From Mixta sp. Marseille-Q2659 (GTDB lineage Bacteria > Pseudomonadota > Gammaproteobacteria > Enterobacterales > Enterobacteriaceae), in contig NZ_CALNWY010000008.1 of NCBI RefSeq assembly GCF_940807255.1, forward strand, positions 62,001 to 126,000: a DNA stretch of 64,000 nt. The letters are read 5' to 3'. The first letter of the stretch is position 1, and every line of letters starts with the position of its first letter. Below the pieces are notes generated by a model. The model ran no database searches and was not told where the DNA came from. It was given only the letters and a program-made list of their open reading frames with translations. A program made the translations under genes and the position numbers. Shown one piece after another: positions 42,197-55,277 of this stretch.

Positions 42197-43547
42197 TTGC
42201 GCTTTCTCTGCAAACCCTGGCACAGATTACCGATGGCGTGCTAACCGGCGGCAACGCCACTATTACCGAAGTCACCACTGACACGCGTAAAGTCACGACT
42301 GGCTGCCTGTTTATCGCTTTAAAAGGCGAGCGTTTCGATGCGCACGATTTTGCTGCTGACGCGGTAGCCAACGGCGCGGCAGCATTATTAGTGAGTAAGC
42401 GCTTGCAAATTGAAGTGCCGCAGGTGGTGGTGAGCGACACGCGCATTGCCTTAGGAATGCTGGCGGCCTGGGTGCGTCAACAGGTGAAAACCCGCGTCGT
42501 GGCATTAACCGGCTCATCCGGGAAAACCTCAGTAAAAGAGATGACGGCGGCCATCCTGCGTCAGTGTGGCGAAACGCTTTATACCGCAGGCAACCTGAAT
42601 AACGATATTGGCGTACCGCTGACGCTGCTGCGTCTGAACGAGACGCATCAATATGCAGTGATTGAACTGGGCGCTAACCATCAGGGCGAGATCGCCTGGA
42701 CGACCGGACTAACGCGCCCGGAAAGCGCGCTGGTTAATAACCTGGCCGCCGCGCACCTGGAAGGCTTTGGCTCGCTGGAAGGCGTGGCGAAAGCGAAAGG
42801 CGAAATTTTCCTTGGCCTGCCGGAAAACGGCACGGCCATTATCAATCTCGACAGCAACGATCTGCCACGCTGGCAGGCTCAGCTCACGCAGCAGCGCATT
42901 TGGCGCTTTTCGGTTACTGAGGGCGTCGAGGCTGATTTTTACGCACGAGACGTCATGGTGAAGCCGCAGGGCACCGCGTTTACGCTGCATACGCCGCAGG
43001 GCGATGTGGCGGTGATGCTGCCGCTGCCGGGACGACACAATATCGCTAATGCGTTGGCCGCCAGCGCGCTGGCGCTCTCCGTTGGCGCGCCTCTGGAGGC
43101 GATTGCGCAGGGACTGGCCGCGCTGAAAGCGGTTCCCGGACGACTGTTTCCTGTTGAACTCGGTCCGCAAAAACTGCTGCTGGACGACAGCTACAACGCC
43201 AATGTGGGTTCGATGACCGCGGCGGCGCAGGTGCTGGCAGATATGCCGGGCTATCGCGTTATGGTAACTGGCGATATGGCGGAGTTGGGTACAGAAGCGG
43301 TGGCGTGTCACCGTCAGGTTGGCGAAGCTGCGCAGCGTGCCGGGATCGATAAAGTCCTGAGCGTCGGATCGCTCAGCCAACACATTAGCGACGCCAGCGG
43401 CGTCGGCGAACATTTCAGTGATAAAGCTGCTCTGAGCGCGCGTTTATTGTCACTGCTTTCTGAACACCAGGTTATTACCGTTTTAGTTAAAGGTTCTCGT
43501 GGTGCCGCCATGGAGCAGGTAGTACAAACCTTACAGGAGAAAGGAAC

Positions 43548-43554
<7 letters not shown>
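42193..43554 (+). CDS. murF: UDP-MurNAc-tripeptide:D-alanyl-D-alanine ligase
   Basis: MurF attaches D-Ala-D-Ala to complete the UDP-MurNAc-pentapeptide. The protein has 453 residues (E. coli 452), with ATP loop [24 protein letters not shown] and [12 protein letters not shown]. It overlaps murE by 4 and mraY by 7 bases, typical of the compact cluster. Confidence 0.97.
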
Positions 43555-44630
<1,076 letters not shown>

Positions 44631-44632
44631 CT

Positions 44633-45949
44633 ATGGCTGACTATCAGGGTAGAAAAGTTGTCATTATCGGTTTGGGGCTGACAGGCCTCTCCTGTGTTGA
44701 TTTCTTTTTAGCGCAGGGCGTAACGCCGCGCGTGATGGATACCCGAGTGTCGCCGCCTGGCGTGGATAAACTGCCGGAAAATGTGGAACGTCATCTGGGA
44801 TCGCTTAACGGCGACTGGCTGCTGGCGGCAGATCTGATCGTTGCCAGCCCAGGCATGGCGCTGGCGCACCCGCTGCTGATGGAGGCGGCGGAGACGGGCA
44901 TTGAAATTGTCGGTGATATTGAGCTGTTTTGCCGTGAAGCGCAGGCGCCCATCGTCGCCATTACCGGTTCCAACGGTAAAAGCACCGTTACCAGCCTGGT
45001 AGGCGAGATGGCGCAGGCTGCTGGTTGGGCCGTCGGCGTAGGTGGAAACATCGGTTTGCCGGCGCTCAGCCTGTTGAAACAGCCAGCTCAGCTCTACGTT
45101 CTGGAGCTTTCCAGTTTCCAGCTGGAAACCACCTATAGCCTGAAGGCGGCAGTGGCGACCATTCTTAATATCAGCGAAGACCATATGGATCGCTATCCGC
45201 TGGGACTGCAGCAGTACCGCGCGGCCAAGCTGCGCATCTATGAAAACGCGGCGGTGTGCGTAGTGAATGCTGACGATGCGCTGACTATGCCGGTGCGCGG
45301 CGCTGATAAGCGCTGCATCAGTTTCGGCGTTGATGTCGGCGATTACCATCTTAACCGTCAGCAAGGCAGTATCTGGCTGCGCGTGCATGGCGAAAAAGTG
45401 TTGAATACCGATGAGATGAAACTGGTTGGTCAACACAACTATACCAACGCGCTGGCGGCGCTGGCATTGGCAGATGCGGTCGGCATTCCGCGCGCCAGCA
45501 GCCTGAAAGCGTTAACCACCTTTAGCGGATTGGCGCATCGTTTTCAGCTGGTACATGAACGTAACGGCGTGCGCTGGATTAACGATTCCAAAGCGACCAA
45601 CGTTGGCAGCACGGAAGCGGCGTTAAGTGGATTGCAGGTAAAAGGTACGCTGTGGCTGCTGTTAGGCGGCGACGGTAAATCGGCCGATTTTACGCCACTG
45701 ACACGTTACCTGCAGGGCGACGCTATTCGGGTTTGGTGCTATGGCCGTGACGGTGCGGCGCTGGCGGCGCTGCGCCCGGAAATTTCCAGCCAGACCGAAA
45801 CGCTGGAGCAGGCTATGCAGGCTATCGCTCCGCTGGTGCAACCTGGCGATCTGGTTCTGCTGTCGCCCGCCTGCGCCAGCCTTGACCAGTTCCGTAATTT
45901 TGAACAGCGCGGCGAGCGGTTCGCCCAGCTGGCGCGGGAGCTGGGCTGA
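44633..45949 (+). CDS. murD: UDP-MurNAc-L-alanine:D-glutamate ligase
   Basis: MurD adds D-glutamate to UDP-MurNAc-L-Ala. The 438 residues equal the E. coli length, with ATP loop [23 protein letters not shown] and [15 protein letters not shown]. It starts 2 bases after mraY, and its TGA shares one base with the ftsW ATG. Confidence 0.97.
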   Translation: MADYQGRKVVIIGLGLTGLSCVDFFLAQGVTPRVMDTRVSPPGVDKLPENVERHLGSLNGDWLLAADLIVASPGMALAHPLLMEAAETGIEIVGDIELFCREAQAPIVAITGSNGKSTVTSLVGEMAQAAGWAVGVGGNIGLPALSLLKQPAQLYVLELSSFQLETTYSLKAAVATILNISEDHMDRYPLGLQQYRAAKLRIYENAAVCVVNADDALTMPVRGADKRCISFGVDVGDYHLNRQQGSIWLRVHGEKVLNTDEMKLVGQHNYTNALAALALADAVGIPRASSLKALTTFSGLAHRFQLVHERNGVRWINDSKATNVGSTEAALSGLQVKGTLWLLLGGDGKSADFTPLTRYLQGDAIRVWCYGRDGAALAALRPEISSQTETLEQAMQAIAPLVQPGDLVLLSPACASLDQFRNFEQRGERFAQLARELG

Positions 45950-47166
45950 TGCGTATTCCAGGCTTAGGACTGGCGAACGGCGTGGTGACGCGCCTGCGCG
46001 AATGGGTGATGGGCAGCCGGGATAACGGCGATACGGCCACCATGGTGCTGTACGATCGCACACTGCTGTGGTTGACATTTGGCCTGGCGATTATCGGCTT
46101 CGTAATGGTGACCTCAGCGTCCATGCCCGTCGGGCAGCGGCTGTCAGAAGATCCCTTTTACTTTGCCAAGCGTGATGCTTTCTACCTGCTGCTGGCCTTT
46201 GGTATGGCGCTGGTTACGTTGCGGATTCCGATGGAGGTTTGGCAGCGTTACAGCAATATGATGCTGATAGCCTCGGTCTTGATGCTGCTGATTGTGCTGG
46301 TAGTGGGCAGCTCGGTAAACGGGGCCTCGCGCTGGATTGCGCTGGGGCCGTTGCGTATTCAGCCTGCAGAGCTGTCCAAACTGTCGCTGTTTTGCTATCT
46401 CGCCAGCTATCTGGTGCGCAAAGTTGAAGAAGTGCGCAACAACTTCTGGGGCTTCTGTAAGCCAATGGGCGTGATGGTAGTACTGGCGGTGCTGCTGCTG
46501 GCGCAGCCTGACCTGGGAACGGTGGTGGTGCTGTTTGTTACCACGCTGGCGATGCTGTTTCTGGCGGGGGCCAAGCTGTGGCAATTTTTAGCCATCATCG
46601 GCTCCGGCATCTTTGCGGTGATCTTGTTGATTATCGCCGAACCGTACCGTATGCGCCGCGTGACCTCTTTCTGGAATCCCTGGGAAGATCCATTCGGCAG
46701 CGGCTATCAGCTCACTCAATCGCTAATGGCGTTTGGCCGCGGCGAATTTTGGGGGCAGGGACTGGGTAACTCTGTACAGAAACTGGAGTATTTACCGGAA
46801 GCTCATACCGACTTCATTTTCTCCATTATCGGGGAAGAACTCGGTTATATCGGTGTGGTTTTAGCGCTGTTAATGGTATTCTTCGTCGCTTTTCGGGCGA
46901 TGTCCATTGGCCGACGCGCGCTGGAGATTGACCAGCGCTTTTCCGGCTTTCTGGCCTGCTCGATTGGTGTCTGGTTTAGCTTCCAGGCGCTGGTGAACGT
47001 CGGCGCGGCGGCGGGCATGTTGCCGACCAAAGGCCTGACGTTGCCGTTAATTAGTTACGGTGGTTCCAGTCTGATCATTATGTCGACGGCCATCGTGTTG
47101 TTGTTACGCATAGATTATGAAACGCGCCTGAGCAAAGCGCAGGCGTTTACCCGAGGTGCGCGATGA
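45949..47166 (+). CDS. ftsW: Septal peptidoglycan glycosyltransferase FtsW
   Basis: FtsW is the SEDS-family polymerase that builds septal glycan with FtsI. The 405-residue protein (E. coli 414) has about ten membrane spans. Recognisable SEDS segments are [52 protein letters not shown] (with the catalytic Asp in HTDF) and [11 protein letters not shown]. murG overlaps its end by 4 bases. Confidence 0.97.
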   Translation: MRIPGLGLANGVVTRLREWVMGSRDNGDTATMVLYDRTLLWLTFGLAIIGFVMVTSASMPVGQRLSEDPFYFAKRDAFYLLLAFGMALVTLRIPMEVWQRYSNMMLIASVLMLLIVLVVGSSVNGASRWIALGPLRIQPAELSKLSLFCYLASYLVRKVEEVRNNFWGFCKPMGVMVVLAVLLLAQPDLGTVVVLFVTTLAMLFLAGAKLWQFLAIIGSGIFAVILLIIAEPYRMRRVTSFWNPWEDPFGSGYQLTQSLMAFGRGEFWGQGLGNSVQKLEYLPEAHTDFIFSIIGEELGYIGVVLALLMVFFVAFRAMSIGRRALEIDQRFSGFLACSIGVWFSFQALVNVGAAAGMLPTKGLTLPLISYGGSSLIIMSTAIVLLLRIDYETRLSKAQAFTRGAR

Positions 47167-48221
47167 GTGGAAAGCGGCTGATGGTAATGGCTGGCGGTAC
47201 CGGAGGACACGTGTTTCCGGGCCTGGCCGTTGCGCATCATCTGATGGCGCAGGGCTGGCAGGTACGCTGGCTGGGAACTGCCGATCGTATGGAAGCCGAT
47301 CTGGTGCCGAAACATGGCATCGAAATCGATTTTATTCGTATCAGCGGATTACGCGGCAAAGGTATTAGAGCGCTACTGGCATCGCCGGTGCGCATTTTTA
47401 ATGCATGGCGCCAGGCGCGCCGCATTATGAAAGCCTGGAAGCCGGATGTCGTATTGGGCATGGGCGGTTATGTTTCCGGTCCCGGCGGTTTAGCTGCCTG
47501 GAGCTGCGGTATTCCTGTAGTGCTGCATGAGCAAAACGGTATCGCCGGGTTAACCAATAAATGGCTGGCGAAACTGGCGACCAAAGTGATGCAGGCCTTT
47601 CCGGGCGCTTTTCCCCATGCTGACGTGGTAGGAAATCCGGTGCGCACCGATGTGCTGGCGCTTGATACGCCTGAGCAGCGTCTGGCCGATCGCAGTGGGC
47701 CGATTCGCGTGCTGGTTGTGGGCGGCAGTCAGGGCGCCCGCGTGCTGAATCAGACGATGCCGCAGGTGGCGGCGCTGGCAGGCGACAGCATTACGCTGTG
47801 GCATCAAACCGGCAAAGGGGCGCAGAGCGAAGTTGCCGCAGCTTACGAAGCGGCAGGACAAACGCAGCATAAAATCAGCGAGTTTATCGATGATATGGCG
47901 GCGGCCTACGACTGGGCTGATGTGGTGGTTTGTCGTTCCGGCGCGCTCACGGTAAGTGAAATCGCCGCCGCGGGGCTTCCGGCGATTTTTGTGCCGTTCC
48001 AGCATAAAGATCGTCAGCAGTACTGGAATGCGTTGCCGCTGGAAAAAGCTGGCGCAGCCAAAATTTTTGAGCAGCCGCAGTTTACGGCCAGTGCGGTGGC
48101 GGAAACGTTAAAGCAGTGGGATCGTCCCACGCTGTTGCTGATGGCGCAAAAGGCGCGTCAGGTAGCGATTCCCGATGCCACCGAACGGGTAGCGGCAGAA
48201 GTCAGCGCCGTCGCGCGCTAA
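47163..48221 (+). CDS. murG: UDP-GlcNAc:lipid I N-acetylglucosaminyltransferase
   Basis: MurG adds GlcNAc to lipid I on the inner face of the membrane, giving lipid II. The 352-residue protein (E. coli 355) has the glycine loops [14 protein letters not shown] and [21 protein letters not shown] in the C-domain and the UDP-binding [15 protein letters not shown]. It is followed by a 45-base gap before murC. Confidence 0.97.
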   Translation: MSGKRLMVMAGGTGGHVFPGLAVAHHLMAQGWQVRWLGTADRMEADLVPKHGIEIDFIRISGLRGKGIRALLASPVRIFNAWRQARRIMKAWKPDVVLGMGGYVSGPGGLAAWSCGIPVVLHEQNGIAGLTNKWLAKLATKVMQAFPGAFPHADVVGNPVRTDVLALDTPEQRLADRSGPIRVLVVGGSQGARVLNQTMPQVAALAGDSITLWHQTGKGAQSEVAAAYEAAGQTQHKISEFIDDMAAAYDWADVVVCRSGALTVSEIAAAGLPAIFVPFQHKDRQQYWNALPLEKAGAAKIFEQPQFTASAVAETLKQWDRPTLLLMAQKARQVAIPDATERVAAEVSAVAR

Positions 48222-48266
48222 CAGAATGAAGAAAAGGTACAGCGGTACCAACAGGCAAAAGAAACG

Positions 48267-49742
48267 ATGAATACTCAACAACTGGCGAAACTGCGTTCTA
48301 TCGTGCCCGAGATGCGTCGCGTCCGGCACATTCACTTTGTCGGCATCGGCGGTGCTGGCATGGGCGGTATCGCCGAAGTGTTGGCCAATGAAGGTTATCA
48401 AATTAGCGGTTCCGATCTGGCACCTAACGCGGTCACGCAGCATCTGACCGCGCTGGGCGCCACGATCTATTTTCACCATCGCCCGGAAAACGTCAGCGAT
48501 GCCAGCGTAGTAGTGGTATCCAGCGCGATTACGCAGGATAACCCAGAGATTATCGCCGCGCGTGAAGCGCGTATTCCGGTGATCCGCCGCGCCGAAATGC
48601 TGGCCGAGCTGATGCGTTTCCGCCACGGCATCGCCGTCGCCGGTACGCATGGTAAAACCACGACAACAGCAATGGTCACCAGCATCTATGCCGAAGGTGG
48701 ACTCGATCCTACCTTCGTGAACGGCGGACTGGTGAAAGCCGCCGGTACGCATGCGCGCCTGGGCAGCAGCCGCTATCTGATCGCCGAAGCGGATGAAAGC
48801 GATGCTTCTTTCCTGCATTTGCAGCCGATGGTGGCGATTGTGACCAATATCGAAGCCGACCATATGGATACTTACCAGGGCGATTTCGAAAATCTGAAGC
48901 AGACGTTTATTAATTTCCTGCACAACCTGCCGTTTTACGGGCGCGCGGTGCTGTGTGTGGACGATGCGGTGATCCGTGATTTGATCCCGCGCGTTGGTCG
49001 TCAGATCACCACCTACGGTTTTAGCGATGATGCCGACGTGCGGATTGAAAATTATGAACAGCACGGTGCGCAGGGACACTTTACGCTGGTGCGCCACGAT
49101 AAACCGTTGATGCGTGTGACGCTCAACGCGCCAGGCCGTCACAATGCGCTTAACGCGGCGGCGGCGGTAGCGGTGGCGACTGAAGAAGGCATTGAAGACG
49201 AGGATATTCTCAGCGCGCTGGAGAGTTTCCAGGGCACAGGACGTCGCTTTGATTTCCTCGGTGAGTTTCCGTTGCAGCAGGTAAACGGCGCGCGTGGTAG
49301 TGCGATGCTGGTGGATGATTATGGCCATCATCCCACCGAAGTGGACGCCACCATCAAGGCGGCACGTGCGGGTTGGCCAGATAAGAAACTGGTGATGATT
49401 TTTCAGCCGCACCGCTATACGCGCACGCGCGATCTCTATGATGATTTCGCCAATGTGCTGTCGCAGGTTGATGTCCTGCTGATGCTGGACGTTTATTCCG
49501 CTGGTGAATCGCCAATTCCGGGCGCGGACAGCCGCTCGCTGTGCCGTACGATCCGCGGGCGCGGCAAAGTGGATCCGATCCTTGTGCCGGATCACGATGC
49601 GATCCTCGATTTTCTTGCCCCAACCTTAAGCGGCAATGATCTGATCCTGGTACAGGGCGCGGGCAACGTCGGTAAAATCGCGCGTCGGCTGGCTGAACAA
49701 AAACTGAAACCGCAGACCAATGAAGAGGAACATCATGGCTGA
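48267..49742 (+). CDS. murC: UDP-N-acetylmuramate:L-alanine ligase
   Basis: MurC starts the stem peptide by adding L-alanine to UDP-MurNAc. The 491 residues equal the E. coli length, with [16 protein letters not shown] near the start, ATP loop [11 protein letters not shown] and [12 protein letters not shown]. Its last codons overlap the ddlB start by 8 bases. Confidence 0.97.
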   Translation: MNTQQLAKLRSIVPEMRRVRHIHFVGIGGAGMGGIAEVLANEGYQISGSDLAPNAVTQHLTALGATIYFHHRPENVSDASVVVVSSAITQDNPEIIAAREARIPVIRRAEMLAELMRFRHGIAVAGTHGKTTTTAMVTSIYAEGGLDPTFVNGGLVKAAGTHARLGSSRYLIAEADESDASFLHLQPMVAIVTNIEADHMDTYQGDFENLKQTFINFLHNLPFYGRAVLCVDDAVIRDLIPRVGRQITTYGFSDDADVRIENYEQHGAQGHFTLVRHDKPLMRVTLNAPGRHNALNAAAAVAVATEEGIEDEDILSALESFQGTGRRFDFLGEFPLQQVNGARGSAMLVDDYGHHPTEVDATIKAARAGWPDKKLVMIFQPHRYTRTRDLYDDFANVLSQVDVLLMLDVYSAGESPIPGADSRSLCRTIRGRGKVDPILVPDHDAILDFLAPTLSGNDLILVQGAGNVGKIARRLAEQKLKPQTNEEEHHG

Positions 49743-50655
49743 AAAAGTAGCGGTACTGCTGGGTGGTACCTCCGCGGAACGTGAAGTCTCATTAATGTCA
49801 GGCGCGGCGGTGATCGCGGGTCTGAAAGAGGCAGGTATTGATGCGCATGGCGTCGATCCGCGCGATTTTCCGGTTATGCGGTTAAAAGAAGAAGGTTTTG
49901 CAAAAGTATTCATTGCGCTGCATGGGCGCGGCGGTGAAGACGGCACTTTACAGGGCGTTCTCGATTTTCTGCAGATTCCCTATACCGGCAGCGGCGTCAT
50001 GGCTTCGGCTATTACCATGGATAAATGGCGTTCTAAGCTGCTTTGGCAAGGCGCCGAGCTGCCGGTCGCCCCTTATGTCTGGATTAATCGCCAGCAGATG
50101 GAAGCGGGAATCGACGATGCGCTAACGCAGCGTATCGCCCAACTGGGTATGCCGCTGTTTGTAAAACCGAGCAGCGAGGGCTCCAGCGTTGGCATTTCCC
50201 GCGTTAATCAGCCTTCAGAATTGCCGGCAGCGCTGGAAGAAGCTTTCCGCCATGATGATGACGTGCTGATCGAGAAATTCATTAGTGGCCCTGAATATAC
50301 GGTAGGCATTCTTGGCGAACAGATTTTGCCCTCGATTCGTATTCAGCCCGCCAGTGACTTCTATGACTATGAAGCAAAATACATTTCTGACGATACTCAG
50401 TACTTCTGCCCAAGCGGATTATCTGCTGATAAAGAGGCGGAGCTGCAAGAGCTGGTGCTGAATGCCTGGCGTACGCTGGGCTGCAGCGGCTGGGGACGCG
50501 TCGACGTGATGATGGATGGCGACGGCACCTTCTATCTGCTGGAGGTTAATACCTCGCCCGGCATGACCAGCCACAGCCTGGTTCCGATGGCGGCGAAACA
50601 GGCGGGAATGAGCTTCTCCCAGCTGGTGGCGCGTATTCTGGAGCTGGCCGACTAA
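49735..50655 (+). CDS. ddlB: D-alanine:D-alanine ligase B
   Basis: DdlB joins two D-alanines for the pentapeptide; it is the target of cycloserine and phosphinates. The 306 residues equal the E. coli length with [44 protein letters not shown] (ATP-grasp) and [14 protein letters not shown] (metal site). I start it at ATG 49735 (MAEKVAVLL), which overlaps murC by 8 bases; an ATG 15 bases upstream is less likely. Confidence 0.97.
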   Translation: MAEKVAVLLGGTSAEREVSLMSGAAVIAGLKEAGIDAHGVDPRDFPVMRLKEEGFAKVFIALHGRGGEDGTLQGVLDFLQIPYTGSGVMASAITMDKWRSKLLWQGAELPVAPYVWINRQQMEAGIDDALTQRIAQLGMPLFVKPSSEGSSVGISRVNQPSELPAALEEAFRHDDDVLIEKFISGPEYTVGILGEQILPSIRIQPASDFYDYEAKYISDDTQYFCPSGLSADKEAELQELVLNAWRTLGCSGWGRVDVMMDGDGTFYLLEVNTSPGMTSHSLVPMAAKQAGMSFSQLVARILELAD

Positions 50656-50656
50656 G

Positions 50657-51493
50657 ATGTCGCAGGCGGCTCTGAACGTTCGCCGGGAAGCGCAGGAAAA
50701 GGCGCGTACCGGCCGCAGCAATGGTTCACGTTTAGCAGGGATTTTATTCCTGCTGTTGGTGATCGGCACGATGTTGGCTGGCGGCTTCGTGGTGTTGAAA
50801 TGGATGAATGATGCTTCACGGCTGCCGCTTTCGAAGCTGGTGGTGACCGGGAAAACGCACTACACCACCAACGACGATATTCGTCAGGCGATTTTATCGC
50901 TGGGCGCGCCCGGCACTTTTATGTCACAAGATGTAAATGTGATTCAGCAGCAAATTGAACGTTTGCCCTGGATCAAACAGGTCAGCGTACGCAAGCAATG
51001 GCCGGACGAATTAAAGATTCATCTGGTTGAGTATGTGCCGGTAGCGCGGTGGAATGATCTACATATGATTGATGCGGAAGGCAAATCTTTTAGCGTTCCT
51101 GCTAACCATATCGGCAAAGAGGCGCTACCGTTGCTGTATGGGCCTGAAGGTAACGAGCAGGATGTGCTGGCAGGCTACCGGCAAATGAGTGCGGTTTTAG
51201 CCGCCAGCAAGTTTAGCGTAAAAGCAGCATCCATGACTGCTCGTCACTCCTGGCAATTAGTCACGGGCGATGATGTACGTATTGAGCTGGGCCGTAGCGA
51301 TAACATGAAGCGACTTAAGCGGTTTATTGAACTTTGGCCGATGGTTCAACAGCAGGCCACCGCTGATAATAAGCGCGTCAGTTATGTCGATTTGCGCTAT
51401 GACTCCGGCGCTGCCGTTGGCTGGGCTCCGGCATTTATTGAGCCTAAGGACAGTAATCAGCAACAGAATCAGGCACAGGCTAAACAACAATGA
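50657..51493 (+). CDS. ftsQ: Cell division protein FtsQ
   Basis: FtsQ links early and late division proteins through FtsB-FtsL. The 278-residue protein (E. coli 276) has a short cytoplasmic N-terminus, one membrane span at about 25-47, a POTRA domain ([20 protein letters not shown]) and a beta domain containing [15 protein letters not shown]. It starts 1 base after ddlB and overlaps ftsA by 4 bases. Confidence 0.97.
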   Translation: MSQAALNVRREAQEKARTGRSNGSRLAGILFLLLVIGTMLAGGFVVLKWMNDASRLPLSKLVVTGKTHYTTNDDIRQAILSLGAPGTFMSQDVNVIQQQIERLPWIKQVSVRKQWPDELKIHLVEYVPVARWNDLHMIDAEGKSFSVPANHIGKEALPLLYGPEGNEQDVLAGYRQMSAVLAASKFSVKAASMTARHSWQLVTGDDVRIELGRSDNMKRLKRFIELWPMVQQQATADNKRVSYVDLRYDSGAAVGWAPAFIEPKDSNQQQNQAQAKQQ

Positions 51494-52746
51494 TCAAGGC
51501 GACGGACAGAAAACTGGTAGTAGGACTTGAGATAGGCACCGCCAAGGTCGCCGCTTTAGTAGGGGAAATTCTGCCCGATGGCATGGTCAACATTATTGGG
51601 GTCGGCAGTTGTCCGTCCCGCGGTATGGATAAAGGCGGCGTAAACGATCTGGAATCGGTGGTGAAATGCGTACAGCGCGCCATCGATCAGGCGGAACTGA
51701 TGGCGGATTGCCAGATTTCTTCGGTTTACCTGGCGTTATCCGGCAAACATATTAGCTGTCAGAACGAAATCGGGATGGTTCCGATTTCTGAAGAGGAAGT
51801 CACCCAGGAAGATGTGGAGAACGTGGTGCATACCGCCAAATCGGTACGCGTACGCGACGAACACCGCATTCTGCATGTGATTCCGCAAGAGTACGCGATC
51901 GACTACCAGGAAGGGATTAAAAACCCGGTCGGACTGTCAGGCGTGCGTATGCAGGCAAAAGTGCATTTGATCACCTGCCATAACGATATGGCGAAAAATA
52001 TCGTCAAGGCGGTTGAACGTTGTGGTCTGAAAGTGGACCAATTAATTTTTGCCGGTCTGGCATCCAGCTTTGCGGTACTGACGGAAGATGAACGCGAACT
52101 GGGCGTCTGCGTGGTGGATATTGGCGGTGGAACCATGGACATCGCGGTGTATACCGGCGGCGCGCTGCGTCATACCAAAGTTATTCCTTATGCCGGTAAC
52201 GTGGTTACCAGCGATATTGCATATGCCTTTGGCACGCCGCCGACCGATGCGGAAGCGATTAAAGTCCGTCACGGTTGTGCGCTGGGCTCGATCGTCGGCA
52301 AAGATGAGAATGTTGAGGTGCCGAGCGTTGGCGGGCGTCCGCCGCGTAGCCTGCAGCGTCAGACGTTAGCGGAAGTGATTGAGCCGCGTTATACCGAACT
52401 GCTGAATTTGGTGAACGACGAAATTCTTCAGTTACAGGAACAGTTACGTCAGCAGGGCGTTAAGCATCACCTTGCGGCAGGTATTGTGCTTACCGGCGGC
52501 GCGGCGCAGATTGAAGGTTTAGCCGCCTGCGCGCAACGGGTGTTCCATACCCAGGTGCGCATCGGCCAGCCGTTAAATATTACCGGCCTAACGGATTATG
52601 CGCAGGAGCCTTACTACTCAACAGCGGTAGGTCTTCTGCACTATGGAAAAGAGTCTCACCTGAGCGGTGAGGCGGATGTTGAAAAACGTGCTTCAGTTGG
52701 CAACTGGTTTAAACGTATCAACAGCTGGCTGAAAAAAGAGTTTTAA
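51490..52746 (+). CDS. ftsA: Cell division protein FtsA
   Basis: FtsA is an actin-like ATPase that tethers FtsZ to the membrane. The 418-residue protein (E. coli 420) has phosphate loops [14 protein letters not shown] and [13 protein letters not shown], the adenosine segment [12 protein letters not shown], and an amphipathic C-terminal helix ([15 protein letters not shown]) for membrane binding. ftsZ follows after 72 bases that contain a hairpin. Confidence 0.97.
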   Translation: MIKATDRKLVVGLEIGTAKVAALVGEILPDGMVNIIGVGSCPSRGMDKGGVNDLESVVKCVQRAIDQAELMADCQISSVYLALSGKHISCQNEIGMVPISEEEVTQEDVENVVHTAKSVRVRDEHRILHVIPQEYAIDYQEGIKNPVGLSGVRMQAKVHLITCHNDMAKNIVKAVERCGLKVDQLIFAGLASSFAVLTEDERELGVCVVDIGGGTMDIAVYTGGALRHTKVIPYAGNVVTSDIAYAFGTPPTDAEAIKVRHGCALGSIVGKDENVEVPSVGGRPPRSLQRQTLAEVIEPRYTELLNLVNDEILQLQEQLRQQGVKHHLAAGIVLTGGAAQIEGLAACAQRVFHTQVRIGQPLNITGLTDYAQEPYYSTAVGLLHYGKESHLSGEADVEKRASVGNWFKRINSWLKKEF

Positions 52747-52757
52747 TTTTTCTAAAA

Positions 52758-52789
52758 GGGGATCATGCTAGCTCTATTTTATGATCTCC
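52758..52789 (+). promoter_or_regulatory. Hairpin in the ftsA-ftsZ gap
   Basis: GGGGATCAT (52758-52766) pairs with ATGATCTCC (52781-52789) with one G-U pair and a 14-base loop, about 30 bases before ftsZ. It has no T-run and may act on mRNA processing or stability. Confidence 0.5.
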
Positions 52790-52818
52790 AGGCGACAGGC
52801 ACATAACGGAGAGAAATT

Positions 52819-53976
52819 ATGTTTGAACCGATGGAATTAACCAACGACGCGGTGATTAAAGTCATCGGCGTCGGCGGGGGCGGCGGTAACGCCGTAGAGC
52901 ATATGGTGCGCGAGCGCATCGAAGGCGTTGAGTTCTTCGCGGTGAATACTGACGCGCAGGCGTTACGCAAAACTGCAGTTGGCCAGACCATCCAAATCGG
53001 TACCAACATTACTAAAGGTCTGGGTGCAGGCGCGAATCCTGAAGTGGGTCGTACTTCTGCGGAAGAAGATCGTGAAGCGCTGCGTTCTGCGCTGGACGGC
53101 GCGGACATGGTGTTTATCGCAGCTGGTATGGGCGGCGGTACCGGTACCGGCGCGGCGCCAGTAGTGGCTGAGGTCGCTAAAGACCTGGGCATTTTGACCG
53201 TGGCGGTAGTAACCAAACCGTTTAACTTCGAAGGTAAAAAGCGCATGGCGTTTGCTGAGCAGGGCATCGCCGAACTGTCTAAGCATGTTGACTCGCTGAT
53301 TACTATCCCGAACGATAAACTGCTGAAAGTGTTAGGCCGTGGCATTTCGCTGCTGGACGCGTTCGGCGCAGCTAACGACGTCCTGAAAGGCGCTGTACAG
53401 GGTATCGCTGAGCTGATTACCCGTCCGGGTTTGATGAACGTCGACTTTGCTGACGTACGCACCGTAATGTCCGAAATGGGTTACGCCATGATGGGCTCCG
53501 GCGTGGCTTGCGGTGAAGACCGTGCGGAAGAAGCGGCAGAGATGGCGATTTCCAGCCCGCTGCTGGAAGACATTGATCTTTCCGGCGCACGCGGCGTGCT
53601 GGTCAACATCACAGCTGGCTTTGATCTGCGTCTGGATGAGTTTGAGACTGTCGGTAACACGATTCGCGCCTTCGCTTCAGATAACGCGACCGTGGTTATC
53701 GGTACCTCTCTGGATCCGGAAATGAATGACGAACTGCGTGTGACCGTGGTTGCTACCGGCATTGGTATGGACAAGCGTCCAGAAATTACGTTGGTAACTA
53801 ACAAGCAAGCAACCAGCCAGCCAGTTATGGATCATCGTTACCAGCAGCACGGTATGGCGCCGCTGCCGCAGGAACAAAAACCTGCTGCTAAAGTGGTTAA
53901 CGATCAAAGCTCGCAGCCGGGCAAAGAGCCTGATTACCTGGATATTCCTGCCTTCCTGCGCAAACAGGCAGACTAG
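52819..53976 (+). CDS. ftsZ: Cell division GTPase FtsZ
   Basis: FtsZ is the tubulin homologue that forms the division ring. The 385-residue protein (E. coli 383) has the nucleotide motif [13 protein letters not shown], the tubulin signature [10 protein letters not shown], the T7 loop [11 protein letters not shown] and the C-terminal peptide [13 protein letters not shown] that binds FtsA, ZipA and ZapD (zapD lies at 59343). ACGGAGAG precedes the ATG. Confidence 0.98.
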   Translation: MFEPMELTNDAVIKVIGVGGGGGNAVEHMVRERIEGVEFFAVNTDAQALRKTAVGQTIQIGTNITKGLGAGANPEVGRTSAEEDREALRSALDGADMVFIAAGMGGGTGTGAAPVVAEVAKDLGILTVAVVTKPFNFEGKKRMAFAEQGIAELSKHVDSLITIPNDKLLKVLGRGISLLDAFGAANDVLKGAVQGIAELITRPGLMNVDFADVRTVMSEMGYAMMGSGVACGEDRAEEAAEMAISSPLLEDIDLSGARGVLVNITAGFDLRLDEFETVGNTIRAFASDNATVVIGTSLDPEMNDELRVTVVATGIGMDKRPEITLVTNKQATSQPVMDHRYQQHGMAPLPQEQKPAAKVVNDQSSQPGKEPDYLDIPAFLRKQAD

Positions 53977-53990
53977 GAATAACCTGAGAA

Positions 53991-54019
53991 TTGGGATTCT
54001 CCGCTCTTTGTGCTAATAT
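53991..54019 (+). promoter_or_regulatory. Probable lpxC promoter
   Basis: TTGGGA (53991-53996) and TAATAT (54014-54019) are 17 bases apart, with TGC directly before the -10 as an extended element. Transcription would begin near 54026, about 50 bases before lpxC. Confidence 0.6.
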
Positions 54020-54025
54020 CTTCGC

Positions 54026-54048
54026 CCGTCAGTAAGATAGACTGACGG
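54026..54048 (+). promoter_or_regulatory. Hairpin in the lpxC leader
   Basis: CCGTCAGT (54026-54033) and ACTGACGG (54041-54048) form a perfect 8-base stem with a 7-base loop, at the very start of the predicted lpxC mRNA and 28 bases before the ATG. No T-run follows; it could stabilise the message. Confidence 0.6.
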
Positions 54049-54076
54049 TCGGATGATGATTTTGCGAGATAATACG

Positions 54077-54994
54077 ATGATCAAACAACGGACATTAAAA
54101 CGTATTGTTCAGGCGACTGGCGTCGGTTTGCATACCGGCAAGAAAGTCAACCTGACGCTACGCCCTGCGCCGGCTAATACCGGGGTCATCTATCGTCGCA
54201 CTGACTTGAATCCACCGGTTGATTTCCCGGCTGATGCAAAATACGTGCGCGACACCATGCTGAGTACCTGCCTGGTGAATGATGAAGGCGTGCGTATTTC
54301 TACCGTAGAACACCTGAACGCCGCGCTGGCGGGCCTTGGTATCGACAATATTATTGTCGAAGTCAATGCGCCGGAAGTGCCGATTATGGACGGCAGCGCC
54401 GCGCCCTTTGTCTACCTGCTGGTAGATGCGGGCATTGAAGAGCTGAATAGCGCCAAGAAATTTGTACGCGTTAAGCAAGCGGTGCGTGTTGAAGATGGCG
54501 ACAAGTGGGCTGAAATTAAACCGTACAACGGTTTTTCGCTCGATTTCACCATCGATTTCAAACACCCGGCGATTGATGCCAGCTCGCAGCGTTATCAGCT
54601 GAACTTCTCTACGGAAGCGTTCATGCGTCAAATCAGCCGTGCGCGAACCTTCGGCTTTATGCGTGAAATCGAATACCTGCAGTCCAAAGGCCTGTGCCTG
54701 GGCGGTAGTTTAGATTGCGCGATAGGGTTAGACGATTTCCGCGTACTGAACGAAGAAGGTTTACGCTTCGAAGATGAATTCGTTCGTCACAAAATGCTGG
54801 ACGCCATTGGCGACTTGTTTATGTGTGGTCACAATATTGTAGGCGCGTTTTCCGCTTATAAATCAGGCCATGCGTTAAACAATAAACTGCTGCAGGCGGT
54901 ACTGGCGAAACAGGAAGCCTGGGAATGGGCGACCTTTGAAGACGAAGCTGAACTGCCGGTGGCATTCAGGGCAACAAATTTGGTTCTGGCGTAA
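54077..54994 (+). CDS. lpxC: UDP-3-O-acyl-N-acetylglucosamine deacetylase
   Basis: LpxC is the zinc deacetylase that commits precursors to lipid A. The 305 residues equal the E. coli length. Zinc ligands are visible as His in VEHLNAAL and as His/Asp in HKMLDAIGD; the catalytic region [12 protein letters not shown] and the HNIVGAF motif are present. The C-terminus ends in hydrophobic LVLA, like the tail that marks E. coli LpxC for FtsH degradation. I start it at ATG 54077 (MIKQRTLKR). Confidence 0.97.
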   Translation: MIKQRTLKRIVQATGVGLHTGKKVNLTLRPAPANTGVIYRRTDLNPPVDFPADAKYVRDTMLSTCLVNDEGVRISTVEHLNAALAGLGIDNIIVEVNAPEVPIMDGSAAPFVYLLVDAGIEELNSAKKFVRVKQAVRVEDGDKWAEIKPYNGFSLDFTIDFKHPAIDASSQRYQLNFSTEAFMRQISRARTFGFMREIEYLQSKGLCLGGSLDCAIGLDDFRVLNEEGLRFEDEFVRHKMLDAIGDLFMCGHNIVGAFSAYKSGHALNNKLLQAVLAKQEAWEWATFEDEAELPVAFRATNLVLA

Positions 54995-55010
54995 AGCGTC
55001 TTAACCCCTT

Positions 55011-55068
55011 AAAACGACTGGTAGCGCTGGCTCACTCTCTCCGGCCAGCAAAGCCAGTCGTTTTTGTT
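55011..55068 (+). terminator. Rho-independent terminator after lpxC
   Basis: AAAACGACTGG (55011-55021) pairs with CCAGTCGTTTT (55054-55064), enclosing a second stem (GCTGG with CCAGC), and a T-run follows. It closes the dcw cluster. Confidence 0.85.
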
Positions 55069-55277
55069 TCTGTAGTGCGGTGTTTTTTATTTGCTCCGTG
55101 TCCGACGAAATGTCGCTATTTTCTCCTGCTCCCGCTACGATCTGATGTTTAACGTGCGCAATGATGATAAGATTTGCCCTCGCTAAAGGTGGCAGCTGGC
55201 GCAATACGTCAGATGGAACAAGCCGCTAATTATTCATTGAAGAAGGGCAGGATGATACCTGTCAGACGGAAACCGAT

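Noticed and set aside
48108..49595. A 495-codon open frame antisense to murC
   Set aside because: It mirrors the codon pattern of murC on the other strand, has no recognisable domain and no ribosome site; murC is certain.
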